In this document: positions 34,751-43,183 of the stretch, one piece after another | How the letters are laid out: each line of letters begins with the position of its first letter | How positions within the stretch are numbered: position 1 is the first letter of the stretch | Assembly: GCF_039543565.1 (NCBI RefSeq) | Contig: NZ_BAABJZ010000003.1 | Coordinates: forward strand, 62,001 to 126,000 | Length of the DNA stretch: 64,000 nt | Source of the DNA: Ferrimonas pelagia | GTDB lineage: Bacteria > Pseudomonadota > Gammaproteobacteria > Enterobacterales > Shewanellaceae | Reading direction: 5' to 3' | Notes under the pieces: model-generated | Told to the model about the DNA's origin: nothing | The model's database searches: none | What the model saw: only the letters and a program-made list of their open reading frames with translations | Program-made: the position numbers and the translations under genes

Positions 34751-36916
34751 ATGTTTTCGAGCAAAAGTCCAATCGCGCTGGCGGTAACAGCCATACTGCT
34801 AAGTCATCCTCTGATCGCTGCAGAGCAGGAAGCTTCAATGGTGGATGCGTCGGTGGAAACCATCACGGTCCGAGGAAACTCATTCGGCGATTATAAAAAC
34901 GACCACGCTCGCGGTGCCATGCGCGCTGACATCCCTCTACTCAATACGCCTCAGTCGGTGACCGTTATCCCGGAAATCATCATTGATGAGCAGCTGGCAA
35001 CCACATTGCGTGAAGTACTGACCAACGACGCCAGTGTTACCGGTGGTACCACCTTCTGGAACCGTGAAACCTTCAATGCCCGCGGCTTTACCATCAGCAA
35101 CGATGGCTATATGCGTGATGGTCACCAGTTCTGGGCTTACTACGTTCCGCCTATAGAGACGGCTGAAAGCATTGAAGTCATTAAAGGGACTTCTTCCCTT
35201 CTTTACGGTAAGACCAGCCCTGCAGGCCTGATCAATATGGTCAGCAAGAAACCAACTCATGAGCGTTTTGTTGAGCTCGGTTTCGACTTCGACAGCAATG
35301 GCAGCACCCGCTACCAGGTCGATACCGGTGGCCGTATCGATGAGGAAGGCAACTTCCGCTACCGCGCTGTGGGCGTTAAGCAAGACAAAGAGTTCTGGCG
35401 TGAATATGCCAACGGCGAAAACGTTGAGCGCGATCGCTGGCTGGGTTATCTAAACCTGGAAGCCGACATCGGCGAGTGGGGTATGTTCTCTGTGTACTAC
35501 GATCGCACCGATGACAAAGCTGGCAACGACTCTGGGGTTTGGTTGGACGCTGACGGTAATGTCGTCGGTGATCGCCGCACCGCTTGGGATATGCCATGGG
35601 CGGTGTTCGAAAATGTCGTCGATAACTACGGTGCCGATCTGACGGTTTATCTGGGCGCTGATTGGCAAATGAAAGTCGGTTATAACCACAATGAGTTTAA
35701 CCGCCATCGTTTCGACTCAAGCCCGAGCGTTGGCAGTTACAATTCCACTAGTGGCACCTACTCCATCAGCCCGTTTTCACGTTTCGATGATTGGCAATAC
35801 ACCAGCCAATATGTCGACTTTACCGGCGAATTCAGCACCGGCAGTATCGAGCACAACATGCTGATTGGTGCCAACCGTTTGGAATACTTCTACCAGCAGT
35901 CCCGCGACAACAATCTGCCGGAAGACTTCAATACCACCATCACCATTGGCCAGCCTTTACCGGCACGTCCGGATCTGGACTACCGTCGAGTCGAGCCTGG
36001 CACCCCGAGTGAATGGGAATACTACGGCATCTACATTCAGGATTTGATCACCCTGAACGAGCAATGGCAGCTGTTGGTTGGTGGCCGTTTCGATAAACAA
36101 AAGAAGGTCGAAAATGTTAATCAGGACGCTTTCCTGCCTCGTGGTGCGGTGATCTTCCATCCCAATTCGGATGCCAGTATCTACCTGAGCTACTCAGAAG
36201 CCTTTACCCCGAAGGGAGCCATTGATAACGAGTACGACGTCAATGACGGCCATGAGCTGGACCCTGAATTGGCACAAAGCTGGGAGCTGGGCGCAAAATG
36301 GGAGTTGAATGAAGGCCGACTGCTGCTGTCTGGCGCGCTGTTTAACACGGAAGTGACCAACTTCAGTTATAGCGAAGAGACAGGCAACATCATCGATGGT
36401 GAGACTGAGACCATCACCACACAAGGTGGCAAACAACGTCATCGAGGCATTGAGTTATCCGCACAAGGTCAAGTCAGCCAGAATTTCTTCCTGATGGGTT
36501 CAATGATGTATCTGGATGCAGAGTATATCGATCACCCTAATGGGGAGCTGATGGGTTTTACCCCTGTCGATGCGCCAGAGTGGAGCGCGGCGATATGGTC
36601 CCGCTATCAAGTGAATGATCAGTTGGCTTTAAATCTGGGCGCGACCTACGAAGGTGACCGCTTTGCCAATGACAGCAACTACACCTTTGATGACGTTGAT
36701 ATCTTCTCTAATGACATTGTCAAAGATGCCTACGTTCGAGTGGATGCCGGTGCCTCATATCGCCTGAAGTTGGCGAGATCTGAAGTTAACCTTCGTGCCA
36801 ACGTGCAAAACCTGTTCGATACCGAATATTTAGGTGGTGGTGCTATGGGAAGTCGCGGTGCTGTAAGCGTTTCCGAAGGCCGTACTTTTGCGATGTCCGC
36901 GAGCGTCGCTTTCTAA
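34751..36916 (+). CDS. TonB-dependent siderophore receptor
   Basis: 721 residues. Signal peptide (MFSSKSPIALAVTAILLSHP, cleavage near IAA-EQ), a TonB-box-like stretch VETITVRG, plug domain with LLNTPQSVTVIP, VIKGTSSLLYGKTSPAGLIN (a siderophore-receptor plug signature), and a 22-strand-type barrel ending in Phe (ASVAF). It takes up a ferric siderophore using TonB energy. ATG 34751 has GGGAG upstream; the ATG at 34733 is less likely. Two Fur boxes lie upstream and a long hairpin follows. The ligand cannot be read. Confidence 0.93.
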   Translation: MFSSKSPIALAVTAILLSHPLIAAEQEASMVDASVETITVRGNSFGDYKNDHARGAMRADIPLLNTPQSVTVIPEIIIDEQLATTLREVLTNDASVTGGTTFWNRETFNARGFTISNDGYMRDGHQFWAYYVPPIETAESIEVIKGTSSLLYGKTSPAGLINMVSKKPTHERFVELGFDFDSNGSTRYQVDTGGRIDEEGNFRYRAVGVKQDKEFWREYANGENVERDRWLGYLNLEADIGEWGMFSVYYDRTDDKAGNDSGVWLDADGNVVGDRRTAWDMPWAVFENVVDNYGADLTVYLGADWQMKVGYNHNEFNRHRFDSSPSVGSYNSTSGTYSISPFSRFDDWQYTSQYVDFTGEFSTGSIEHNMLIGANRLEYFYQQSRDNNLPEDFNTTITIGQPLPARPDLDYRRVEPGTPSEWEYYGIYIQDLITLNEQWQLLVGGRFDKQKKVENVNQDAFLPRGAVIFHPNSDASIYLSYSEAFTPKGAIDNEYDVNDGHELDPELAQSWELGAKWELNEGRLLLSGALFNTEVTNFSYSEETGNIIDGETETITTQGGKQRHRGIELSAQGQVSQNFFLMGSMMYLDAEYIDHPNGELMGFTPVDAPEWSAAIWSRYQVNDQLALNLGATYEGDRFANDSNYTFDDVDIFSNDIVKDAYVRVDAGASYRLKLARSEVNLRANVQNLFDTEYLGGGAMGSRGAVSVSEGRTFAMSASVAF

Positions 36917-36938
36917 ACCGATTTCATCATCCCAAAGC

Positions 36939-36975
36939 AAAGGCGCTTGATGCAGGCATCAAGCGCCTTTGCTAT
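36939..36975 (+). terminator. Terminator hairpin after the TonB receptor
   Basis: Perfect 15-bp stem AAAGGCGCTTGATGC with inverted partner and 2-base loop; short T tract. It can also serve the opposite strand. Confidence 0.75.
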
Positions 36976-36991
36976 TAGTAAGAACTAAGAC

Positions 36992-37648
36992 TCAGTCAAT
37001 CAACGCTGGTAGCTCCGCCAGGATAGGACCAGCATTGGCCGGATATAGCAGATATTCACCGTGATACTTCACCAGCGACTTGTAATCCGTCACCTTATGC
37101 AGCAGCAAGCCGTGACGATACGCCATGGCGATAAAGGCTGACATGTCACCCCGCAGGTACAACGAGATCGGTTTGATCAACTCATCGTCGTTGAGGAAAT
37201 GGGTTTGTTGCTGTTTTGCGCACAGGACCAACGAACCTTGGCCATCTGTATGGTGGATGAACGGCCCATCGATCACCTCCTCCGGCTCAACCACCCAGCC
37301 TGCCGCATCGGCCTCCTCGGCTAAAGCTTCAAGCTGGCGCATCGTCACCATGGCCATCTCTTCCGTGCCGTGAAGCAATGGACCATAGATCGCCGCGATC
37401 CGTTCGAACAGATCCTTCAGAGCGGCCCCTTTGCCCTGGGTGCGCGCCTGCTTTTGCCAAGCCTTAAGTTGCTTGGCAGTCGAGTGGGCAAAACGCTGCT
37501 GCTTGATCGCGCGGGTCACCCAAGCACTGAAATAGTGCGCTTCGCTGATCGGCGCACGCGGAACGCGGCCGCTCTCTTGTGCTTGGGCCAACTCCGTCAA
37601 ACCGGTCGTGGCCAAGGTATAGATCTCAAAATTAAAACGACTGCTCAT
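36992..37648 (-). CDS. Hypothetical protein, unknown family
   Basis: 218 residues from ATG 37648 (a GTG at 37660 would add four). Soluble, mostly helical in the N-terminal half, with a conserved-looking C-terminal part (SLYLRGDMSAFIAMAYRHGL). No signal peptide, membrane helix or recognised motif. Codon use matches the chromosome, so likely a real gene. Convergent with the TonB receptor, sharing the hairpin between them. Confidence 0.65.
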   Translation of the reverse strand: MSSRFNFEIYTLATTGLTELAQAQESGRVPRAPISEAHYFSAWVTRAIKQQRFAHSTAKQLKAWQKQARTQGKGAALKDLFERIAAIYGPLLHGTEEMAMVTMRQLEALAEEADAAGWVVEPEEVIDGPFIHHTDGQGSLVLCAKQQQTHFLNDDELIKPISLYLRGDMSAFIAMAYRHGLLLHKVTDYKSLVKYHGEYLLYPANAGPILAELPALID

Positions 37649-37783
37649 GGGCTCTGACACATTGGAAGAAAATGATCTTTAGGATCGCACAAGCTGAGGG
37701 CTGCAACCAGTGACGCCGCTTCATCCGAGCAAATTATCCGCGACATTCGCCCCGTTCGGCTGCAGCTGCGCAGTGCTCGGATC

Positions 37784-37808
37784 AAAAAGCCCTGCACAGT
37801 GGCAGGGC
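37784..37808 (-). terminator. Rho-independent terminator of the 209-residue gene
   Basis: Stem GCCCTGC / GCAGGGC with 6-base loop, followed on the minus strand by TTTTT. Confidence 0.85.
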
Positions 37809-37831
37809 AAGTTCAGGCCATGATAAAGCCT

Positions 37832-38461
37832 TTAAGCACTGTTGGCCTTACGTCCAAAGGCCCTACGCAACTCCATTCGCGAGCGCTCCAGCTGCTGCAA
37901 CAAATGCTCGCGCTGTGCGGCCACCGTGTCGGGCTCATCATCACGACTGCTTTGCTGCACCTCAGCCGTTGGCTGCTGCTGTTGCAGCTGCGCCAGGCTG
38001 TGACGTAATTGTCCTATCTCTTCGGCCAACTCGGTTAACCGCTGCTGATGGCGCTCGTCGGCTTGCAGTAGGGTAACCGCATGGATCAGTGCCGCCTTAG
38101 GCTGGCGAAAGGTCACCTCAAGATCCAACTGAGCACGACCGTCCATCGCAACACCCGGCGTGTCCCGGCTTTCCAATACCTGAAGATAGGCCCAATTGAG
38201 CAGCTGCCACTGCCCCTCCTCAAGCGGCAACTCCTGTTGCAAGGCCCTTAGCATACGACTACTGAATTGGGCGCCTTGTTGTTTGGCACGATCCAGTGCC
38301 ACTGCCCGCGCGTCACCGGGCTTATCGCCCTCCTGCAGCACCACCTGATCCGCCACACGCAGGATCAACGTCTGCTCATCATCGGACAGCGGTGTTACCT
38401 GCTGCGCCTGTACCACCGCGCTCAGCAGTAAGCACGCGCACACCCCCAGCCATTTATTCAT
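37832..38461 (-). CDS. Exported coiled-coil protein, unknown function
   Basis: 209 residues with a signal peptide (MNKWLGVCACLLLSAVVQA) and a mature protein rich in Gln/Leu/Glu heptads, especially residues 130-205, so a periplasmic coiled coil is likely. No domain recognised. AGAAAGG precedes the ATG, and a terminator follows. A Cys pair in the signal region (VCAC) is not a convincing lipobox. Confidence 0.7.
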   Translation of the reverse strand: MNKWLGVCACLLLSAVVQAQQVTPLSDDEQTLILRVADQVVLQEGDKPGDARAVALDRAKQQGAQFSSRMLRALQQELPLEEGQWQLLNWAYLQVLESRDTPGVAMDGRAQLDLEVTFRQPKAALIHAVTLLQADERHQQRLTELAEEIGQLRHSLAQLQQQQPTAEVQQSSRDDEPDTVAAQREHLLQQLERSRMELRRAFGRKANSA

Positions 38462-38553
38462 GCCTTTCTCTTCTTGTTATGGTTTCCCACCGGCATGCTA
38501 CCGTGCCCCAACCATTTTTCAAGCCGCTCGCACCGACATTGCGAGCTGGGATC

Positions 38554-39000
38554 TTACTGCAGCACGCCGCGCCGTCGCATCCAGCGAGCATAGCCGTACA
38601 AAACAAACGCGATGACGAAGATCACAGCGGTGAACAGCAAAGAAACTGGGTCACCGACAACCTCTAAGCCATTGGCGAACACATAATTTCTTAGCGTTAC
38701 CAGCACCATCATCACCCAAGAGGTCAACAACACCGGCGCCGCCAGACCACGTCGCAACAGCAACAACACAGCACCGAGCACGCCACCCCACACCGCAATG
38801 GCCCAGCACGCATCGACCCAGGCCGGAAAACCATAGAAGAACGCCAACTGCTCTGGGGTAAACGCCGCCATATAATCGGCATTGCGAGTCTGGGTCATAA
38901 CATAATCCATTGCCCCCATCGCGTTCCACAACAGGGCAAGTATGCCCACCAGCCAAAGGTGTTTTGGCGTGCCGGATGTTTGCGTTGCATTCTCCATCAT
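38554..39000 (-). CDS. Four-helix inner membrane protein, unknown function
   Basis: 148 residues with four membrane helices and a first-loop motif LLWNAMGAMDYVMTQTRN followed by AFFYGFPAWVDACWAIAVWGG. Shewanella has similar small membrane proteins of unknown role. GGAG six bases upstream of the ATG. Starts 50 bp beyond the small ORF at 39050. Confidence 0.75.
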   Translation of the reverse strand: MMENATQTSGTPKHLWLVGILALLWNAMGAMDYVMTQTRNADYMAAFTPEQLAFFYGFPAWVDACWAIAVWGGVLGAVLLLLRRGLAAPVLLTSWVMMVLVTLRNYVFANGLEVVGDPVSLLFTAVIFVIAFVLYGYARWMRRRGVLQ

Positions 39001-39049
39001 CGACTCCGTTATCTATCATAAAGACCAACTCAAACTCTAGCGCAAACGC

Positions 39050-39313
39050 TTAGAGCCGCTTTGACATCAAAATGTCTCTGTCGTCACCAAATGCTGAAAT
39101 GGCCCTTATACCGTTGTAGTCGTAAGGCAAATTAAAGTAGGAATAGCACCATTCGGCGCATACCAGAGCCATGATCAACGGCAAAAACCCTTCCCTCATC
39201 GAAGCATTACACCCACGAACTTCGTAGTAGGTCGTCCGGCACTCAACCTGGTACTCGATAATGTGGCTAGAACTGGTGTGCGCCGCGATGTAATCACTCA
39301 GTTTCATTGCCAT
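39050..39313 (-). CDS. Small cysteine-containing hypothetical protein
   Basis: 87 residues (MAMKLSDYIAAHTSSSH...), with four Cys and one hydrophobic stretch (GFLPLIMALVCAEWCYSYF). No family recognised and no good ribosome binding site before either ATG. Kept at low confidence because the composition is protein-like and the frame is not the shadow of another gene. Confidence 0.35.
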   Translation of the reverse strand: MAMKLSDYIAAHTSSSHIIEYQVECRTTYYEVRGCNASMREGFLPLIMALVCAEWCYSYFNLPYDYNGIRAISAFGDDRDILMSKRL

Positions 39314-39515
39314 CGCATAGGCTCATTTGGGTTCCACTGTCTCCTCGTGAGACATCTGATAACGGTTCATTAAGCCCACACTGGACTGCTTCACCAGAAG
39401 CATCACAAAGGGCTCAGGTAATCGCCGAACAATCATCTCTCGGGATAGCCCGTCAGGCGCGTCAGTCTCCGACGCTGAGCTCAGGACATCGAGGAGCGCC
39501 GCTTAGAACAGACGT

Positions 39516-39541
39516 AAAAAAGCCCGGCAAAAGCCGGGCTT
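39516..39541 (-). terminator. Rho-independent terminator of adhE
   Basis: 9-bp stem AAGCCCGGC / GCCGGGCTT with 4-base loop, then TTTT on the minus strand, 38 bp beyond the adhE stop. Confidence 0.92.
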
Positions 39542-39579
39542 GAACGTCGTGTGCAGAGAGATGAGATGACTGTTTGGGC

Positions 39580-42255
39580 TTAGGCCGCGGCAGAGTCTTT
39601 TTTGCCCTTAACCGCTTTGACCTTTACCACGTCACCCGCAGAAAAGTCCTGACCGTCGACGTAGGCCTTGCCGTAGAAGGACGCCAGCAGCACTTGCTTG
39701 AGCTCAGCGATCAGCGGGTAGCGTGGGTTCGCACCGGTACACTGATCATCAAAGGCATCCACCGCCAGCTCGTCCAGCTTAGCCAAGAAGTCCGCCTCAT
39801 TGACGCCCGCGTCCTTGATGGACTTAGGAATATCCAAGTCGCCCTTCAGCGCTTCCAGCCAGCCGATCAAGGCTTCAACCTTCGCATTGGTGTCGTCACC
39901 GGCCTTGGTCAGGCCCAGGTGATCCGCCACTTCGGCGTAACGACAACCCGCTTGTGGACGGTCGTACTGAGAGAAAGCGGTCTGCTTGGTCGGCTTGTCC
40001 GTGGCGTTAAAGCGAACCACGTTGCTGATCATCAGAGCGTTGGCCAAACCGTGTGGCAGGTGGAACTCGGCACCCAGTTTGTGGGCAATGGAGTGACACA
40101 CACCCAGGAAGGAGTTCGCAAACGCCATACCAGCGATGGTCGCAGCATTGTGTACCTTCTCGCGGGCGATAGGATCCGCTGCCAGGTGCTCGTAGCTGCT
40201 TGGCAGGTAGTTCTTCAACATCTTCAGCGACATCAGTGCGTGACCGTCGGAGTACTCATTGGCCAGCACAGATACATAAGCTTCCAGGGCGTGAGTCACC
40301 GCATCGTAACCACCAAAAGCGGTCAGCGATTTTGGCATATCCATCACCAGATCAGCATCGACGATCGCCATGTGTGGGGTCAACTCGTAATCCGCCAGTG
40401 GGTACTTAGCGCCGGTCTTGTCGTCGGTCACAACGGCAAACGGGGTGACTTCGGAGCCGGTGCCTGAGGTGGTGGTAATACACACCAGCTCGGCTTTCTT
40501 ACCCATTTTAGGGAACTTGTAGATCCGCTTACGGATATCCATAAAGCGCATCGCCAAGTCCGCGAAGTCGGTCTCTGGGTGCTCGTACATTACCCACATG
40601 ATCTTGGCTGCATCCATCGGCGAGCCGCCGCCCAGGGCAATGATGGTATCTGGCTGGAAGCTCTTCATCGCTTCAGCGCCTTTCTCAACCACGGACAGGG
40701 TTGGATCCGCTTCCACATCGTAGAAGGTGACCACTTCCATGCCTTGAGATTTCAGGATGGCGATCAGGTTGTCAACGTAGCCGTTGTTGAATAGGAAACG
40801 GTCGGTCACGATGAAGGCGCGTTTCTTACCTTCCAGATCACCCAGCGCGATTGGCAGGGAGCCACGACGGAAGTAGATGGACTTCGGCAGTTTGTGCCAC
40901 AGCATGTTTTCAGCTCGCTTCGCTACAGTCTTCTTGTTGATCAGGTGCTTAGGACCTACGTTTTCGGAGATGGAGTTACCACCCCAGCTGCCACAACCCA
41001 GGGTCAGCGATGGCGCAACGTTGAAGTTGTACAAGTCACCAATGCCACCGTGAGTGGTCGGGATGTTCACCAAAATACGCGCGGTTTTCAGCTTGTCGCC
41101 GAAGTACTTGATACGCTCGGATTGGGTGTCTTGGTTGGTGTACAGGCCGGAGGTGTGGCCGATACCGCCCATTTCTACCATCTTAACCGCCATGTCTACG
41201 GCGTTTTCGAAGCTAGAAGCACGGAACATACCCAGGGTTGGGGACAGTTTCTCGTGAGCAAACTCTTCCTCGATCTTGATCTCCACCCCTTCACCGATCA
41301 GCACCTTGGTGTCGGCGGCCACTTTTACACCGGCCATGTCGGCAATGACGGTCGCAGGCTGACCCACGATCTTGGCGTTCAGGTTGCCGTCGATCAGGAT
41401 AACCTTGCGCACTTTATCGGCTTCAGCTTTGGTCAGGATATGACAGCCGGACTGGGCGAAACGCGCTTTCACGGCGTCGTACACTTCGTCCATCACGATC
41501 ACGGCCTGCTCGGAAGCACACACCACACCGTTATCAAAGGTCTTGGACATCAGCACGGAAGCCACCGCACGTTTAATGTCCGCAGTCTCATCGATCACAA
41601 CAGGAACGTTACCGGCGCCTACACCAATGGCTGGCTTACCGGATGAGTATGCGGCCTTCACCATACCCGGGCCACCGGTGGCCAGGATCAGGTTGATATC
41701 GTCGTGCTTCATCAGTGCGTTGGACAGCTCAACCGAAGGCTGATCGATCCAACCGATGATGTCTTTCGGCGCACCCGCTTCGATAGCGGCGTCCAGCACC
41801 AGCTTGGCAGCATCATTGGTGGAGTTCTTGGCACGTGGGTGTGGCGAGAAGATGATGGCGTTACGGGTCTTCAGGGAGATCAAAGATTTGAAGATCGCAG
41901 TAGAAGTTGGGTTGGTGGTCGGTACGATACCGCAGATCAAACCCACCGGCTCAGCGATGGTCATGGTGCCCATGCAGTCATTCTCTTCCAGAATACCGCA
42001 GGTCTTTTCATCTTTGTATTTGTTGTAGATGAACTCGGATGCAAAGTGGTTTTTAATCACCTTGTCTTCAATGATCCCCATGCCAGATTCAGCAACGGCC
42101 TGTTGGGCCAGAGGAATACGGGCGTTGTTGGCGGCCAGTGAAGCGGCGCGGAAGATCTTGTCCACTTGCTCCTGAGAGAAGGTGGCAAATTCTGCCTGTG
42201 CCGCCTTAACGCGGGCAACCATAGCATTTAGCTCGGCGATATTAGTTACAGCCAT
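39580..42255 (-). CDS. adhE: Bifunctional acetaldehyde-CoA/alcohol dehydrogenase
   Basis: 891 residues, the usual AdhE length. The N-terminal aldehyde dehydrogenase half has the catalytic Cys in FDNGVVCASEQAVIV near residue 246; the C-terminal iron-dependent alcohol dehydrogenase half has GGGSPMDAAKIMW and the iron-site region GVCHSIAHKLGAEFHLPHG. It converts acetyl-CoA to ethanol in fermentation and polymerises into spirosomes. The gene has a long 928-bp upstream region, in keeping with complex redox control in enterics. Own terminator. Confidence 0.97.
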   Translation of the reverse strand: MAVTNIAELNAMVARVKAAQAEFATFSQEQVDKIFRAASLAANNARIPLAQQAVAESGMGIIEDKVIKNHFASEFIYNKYKDEKTCGILEENDCMGTMTIAEPVGLICGIVPTTNPTSTAIFKSLISLKTRNAIIFSPHPRAKNSTNDAAKLVLDAAIEAGAPKDIIGWIDQPSVELSNALMKHDDINLILATGGPGMVKAAYSSGKPAIGVGAGNVPVVIDETADIKRAVASVLMSKTFDNGVVCASEQAVIVMDEVYDAVKARFAQSGCHILTKAEADKVRKVILIDGNLNAKIVGQPATVIADMAGVKVAADTKVLIGEGVEIKIEEEFAHEKLSPTLGMFRASSFENAVDMAVKMVEMGGIGHTSGLYTNQDTQSERIKYFGDKLKTARILVNIPTTHGGIGDLYNFNVAPSLTLGCGSWGGNSISENVGPKHLINKKTVAKRAENMLWHKLPKSIYFRRGSLPIALGDLEGKKRAFIVTDRFLFNNGYVDNLIAILKSQGMEVVTFYDVEADPTLSVVEKGAEAMKSFQPDTIIALGGGSPMDAAKIMWVMYEHPETDFADLAMRFMDIRKRIYKFPKMGKKAELVCITTTSGTGSEVTPFAVVTDDKTGAKYPLADYELTPHMAIVDADLVMDMPKSLTAFGGYDAVTHALEAYVSVLANEYSDGHALMSLKMLKNYLPSSYEHLAADPIAREKVHNAATIAGMAFANSFLGVCHSIAHKLGAEFHLPHGLANALMISNVVRFNATDKPTKQTAFSQYDRPQAGCRYAEVADHLGLTKAGDDTNAKVEALIGWLEALKGDLDIPKSIKDAGVNEADFLAKLDELAVDAFDDQCTGANPRYPLIAELKQVLLASFYGKAYVDGQDFSAGDVVKVKAVKGKKDSAAA

Positions 42256-43183
42256 AAGATAGCTCCTGAAATATTAAAAACTAAAAATTAAAAAACCTTT
42301 TAGTAAGTCCCCTAGGCCTTGCTCAATAAAGCGTAGATAAATCTGCTCGCTTTGTTGTGCCGCTTAGTCAACGCACTTAGTAAATGACTTTCGAAATTGA
42401 TTATATGAAGTCAGTTTGAAGAAAGAAGTGATGGAGATCACCTGCTGCGACAAAGAGGTAATTTTGTGAAAAACGAGACAAAAGAACACAAAGAAACCAC
42501 AGGGGGGTGCAGTTTCGTGACATGACGCTCTGAAAGGCCATTTTGTCCCACTCACACCGAGACAACTTGACCGCCTCACAATTGTAATTTATTTACATTA
42601 AGGTTGATTCCGCTCGGCCGAAAGCAATGCACACTCGGCGATAACCGCTGCCGATGGCTCGGCCACACAGCGCCTCTCAGATCCGCACCTTCCTAATGAA
42701 AATAATTCGCCCCCCATCCACGCCGGATCGCACCAACGTCCACATTAGCAACCGTATCTTCCTCACTAAGAGCGAACGGCATTTGCTGGGTGACTCAAAG
42801 AACTTGCCCGAATGGAGATCAGTTACGGCGTAGGGCAAACCAAGCCAAGATGTAATAAAAATTCCCCTCCAAGTGCTCGCATCAATATCTGACAAATGCC
42901 TCTCTTGTAGCTCGGCACAATACAAACGCCATGATAGAACGCGAGAAAGCACACAAAATTAAAAACACTTGCACCTTTACATACCCACTTCGACTCAGCC
43001 TCACTTGCCGCAAAGCAGCGTAACCACTGGCACCGGCGAACTTTGTGGCTCCGCACCTTTCCCGCTGACGGCCAACCACTCATTGACATTGTTAATGAAA
43101 AACGACTAAATCACCCAAAAAGCCGAGATTCCCATAATTTCTCGGTAAAAAACAACAAAATAAAATCAATGAGGTAGAGGTAG
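42256..43183. other. Long intergenic region between adhE and the PhoX-like gene
   Basis: 928 bp, AT-richer than its surroundings. It carries divergent promoters for adhE and the PhoX-like gene. A perfect inverted repeat TGTAA-5-TTACA lies at 42583-42597, about 330 bp upstream of adhE, and may be an operator. I see no clear FNR or CRP site. Three overlapping minus-strand ORFs (71-91 codons) lack family features and good ribosome sites; I do not support them. Confidence 0.5.

Noticed and set aside
39307..39543. 78-codon plus-strand ORF upstream of adhE's end
   Set aside because: Runs into the adhE terminator hairpin and has no recognisable features.
42583..42597. Rex operator
   Set aside because: The spacing and bases differ from the TTGTGA-N6-TCACAA consensus, and I know of no Rex in this lineage. 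Reported only as an unnamed palindrome.
42364..43089. Three overlapping minus-strand ORFs between adhE and the PhoX-like gene
   Set aside because: No family, overlapping each other in different frames, no ribosome sites.
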